5,864 nt of DNA from Planctomycetota bacterium (GTDB lineage: Bacteria > Planctomycetota > Phycisphaerae > Phycisphaerales > SM1A02), in NCBI GenBank assembly GCA_014381385.1, contig JACNLR010000120.1, forward strand, positions 1 to 5,864, written 5' to 3'. Made by a program: the position numbers and the translations under genes. Under the pieces are notes generated by a model that worked only from the letters and a program-made list of their open reading frames with translations, had not been told where the DNA came from and did not search any database. Numbering within the stretch: the stretch's first letter is position 1; each line of letters begins with the position of its first letter. Of this stretch, positions 5,149 to 5,864 are shown in pieces.

Positions 5149-5864
5149 TGGCATACATCGACCCACATATACATATGGTGTCTCGCACAACGGATGATTA
5201 CCAAAGAATGGCACAAGCTGGCTGCGTTGCTATAACTGAGCCAGCTTTTTGGGCAGGCTTTGATCGAAGTAGCGCACAGGGTTTTTTTGACTACTACAGG
5301 CAACTCACAGATACCGAACCAAAACGTGCCGAAGAGTACGGTATCAATCATCACTGTTGGCTTTGCATCAACCCAAAAGAAGCGGAAGATGTTGGCTTTG
5401 CCCGTGAAGTTATTTCAATTATTCCTGACTTCCTTGAATGCGAAACTGTACTAGGTATCGGTGAGATTGGTTTAAACAAAAATAGCAAGAACGAACTCAT
5501 CATTCTTGAAGAGCAACTCGCTTTAGCAGAACGGTTGAATCAACTCGTTCTAGTACACACGCCGCACCTTGAGGACAAGCGCAAGGGTACAAAACTTATC
5601 ATGGACGCAATCGAAAATACTTCGCTTGATCCAAATCGTGTGCTCATTGATCATGTTGAAGAACACACCGTGCGGAGTGTGCTCGACCGAGGGTTTTGGG
5701 CGGGCATGACTCTGTACCCTGACAGCAAATGTACGCCTCAACGGGCAGCGGATATTATCGAAATGCATGGGACTGACCGGTTGTGGATTAATTCTGCAGG
5801 CGACTGGGGTCCAAGCGATCCACTCGCGGTGCCAAAGTGCAGAGTCGAACTGGCAAGCCGTGGG
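5148..5864 (+). CDS. eboB: TatD-like metal-dependent hydrolase, EboB type, 3' end cut by window edge
   Basis: The first 239 residues of a TatD-related amidohydrolase-superfamily enzyme; family members run about 260-290, so roughly the last tenth to sixth is missing. The metal-site residues are all visible: HxH at H7/H9 (DPHIHM), E106 in GIGEIGLN, H137 in LVHTPH, H169 in IDHVEEH and D219 in SAGDWGPSDPLAVPK. The last motif, AGDWGPSDPL in place of the ETDxP of TatD nucleases, marks the EboB subgroup and suggests a substrate other than DNA, which remains unknown. No signal peptide is present, so it should act in the cytoplasm. The start ATG at 5148 shares its A with the TAA stop of the small upstream gene (TAATG), and there is no strong Shine-Dalgarno, so expression is probably coupled. 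In other ebo clusters a UbiA-like prenyltransferase gene often follows. Confidence 0.85.
   Translation, partial: MAYIDPHIHMVSRTTDDYQRMAQAGCVAITEPAFWAGFDRSSAQGFFDYYRQLTDTEPKRAEEYGINHHCWLCINPKEAEDVGFAREVISIIPDFLECETVLGIGEIGLNKNSKNELIILEEQLALAERLNQLVLVHTPHLEDKRKGTKLIMDAIENTSLDPNRVLIDHVEEHTVRSVLDRGFWAGMTLYPDSKCTPQRAADIIEMHGTDRLWINSAGDWGPSDPLAVPKCRVELASRG

Overview
The window looks like chromosomal DNA of a moderate-GC (about 45% by eye) Gram-negative bacterium, most likely a marine planctomycete of the Phycisphaerae type. The clues are a secreted protein carrying paired dockerin/EF-hand calcium loops of the planctomycete style, a lipoprotein with a lipobox, PqiA/MCE envelope genes, and an Ebo-type gene cluster. 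The lineage is inferred from gene style only. No rRNA, tRNA, CRISPR array, insertion sequence or clear terminator is visible.

Positions 1-1429 (minus strand) hold the first 476 codons of a secreted protein whose 3' end lies outside the window. It has a signal peptide, two dockerin-like calcium loops, an acidic linker, a TIM-barrel-like domain resembling GH56 hyaluronidases by eye, and an Ala/Gln/Glu-rich coiled coil ending in a basic tract. Positions 1430-1831 are a divergent intergenic region with two adjacent perfect dyads just upstream of the minus-strand gene.

From 1832 to the right edge, six plus-strand genes are packed as one apparent operon: an OB-fold lipoprotein, a single-domain PqiA with a zinc ribbon, a two-domain MCE protein (PqiB-like), a 3-dehydroquinate-synthase-like sugar phosphate cyclase (EboD), a 93-residue uncharacterised helical protein, and a TatD-like metal hydrolase (EboB, cut by the right edge). 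The junctions are 29-bp, ATGA, TGATG, 12-bp gap and TAATG, so nearly every gene is likely translationally coupled to its neighbour.

The main point of interest is the joining of an envelope lipid-transport module (lipoprotein, PqiA, MCE) to an Ebo metabolic module. Ebo clusters encode a cyclase, a TatD-like hydrolase, a UbiA-like prenyltransferase and others, and in cyanobacteria have been linked to moving a precursor to the periplasm. A working hypothesis is that the operon makes a cyclitol- or prenyl-linked molecule and moves it across the envelope with a dedicated MCE system. The cyclase keeps the metal-binding residues but differs from AroB at several substrate-pocket positions, which fits a non-shikimate role.
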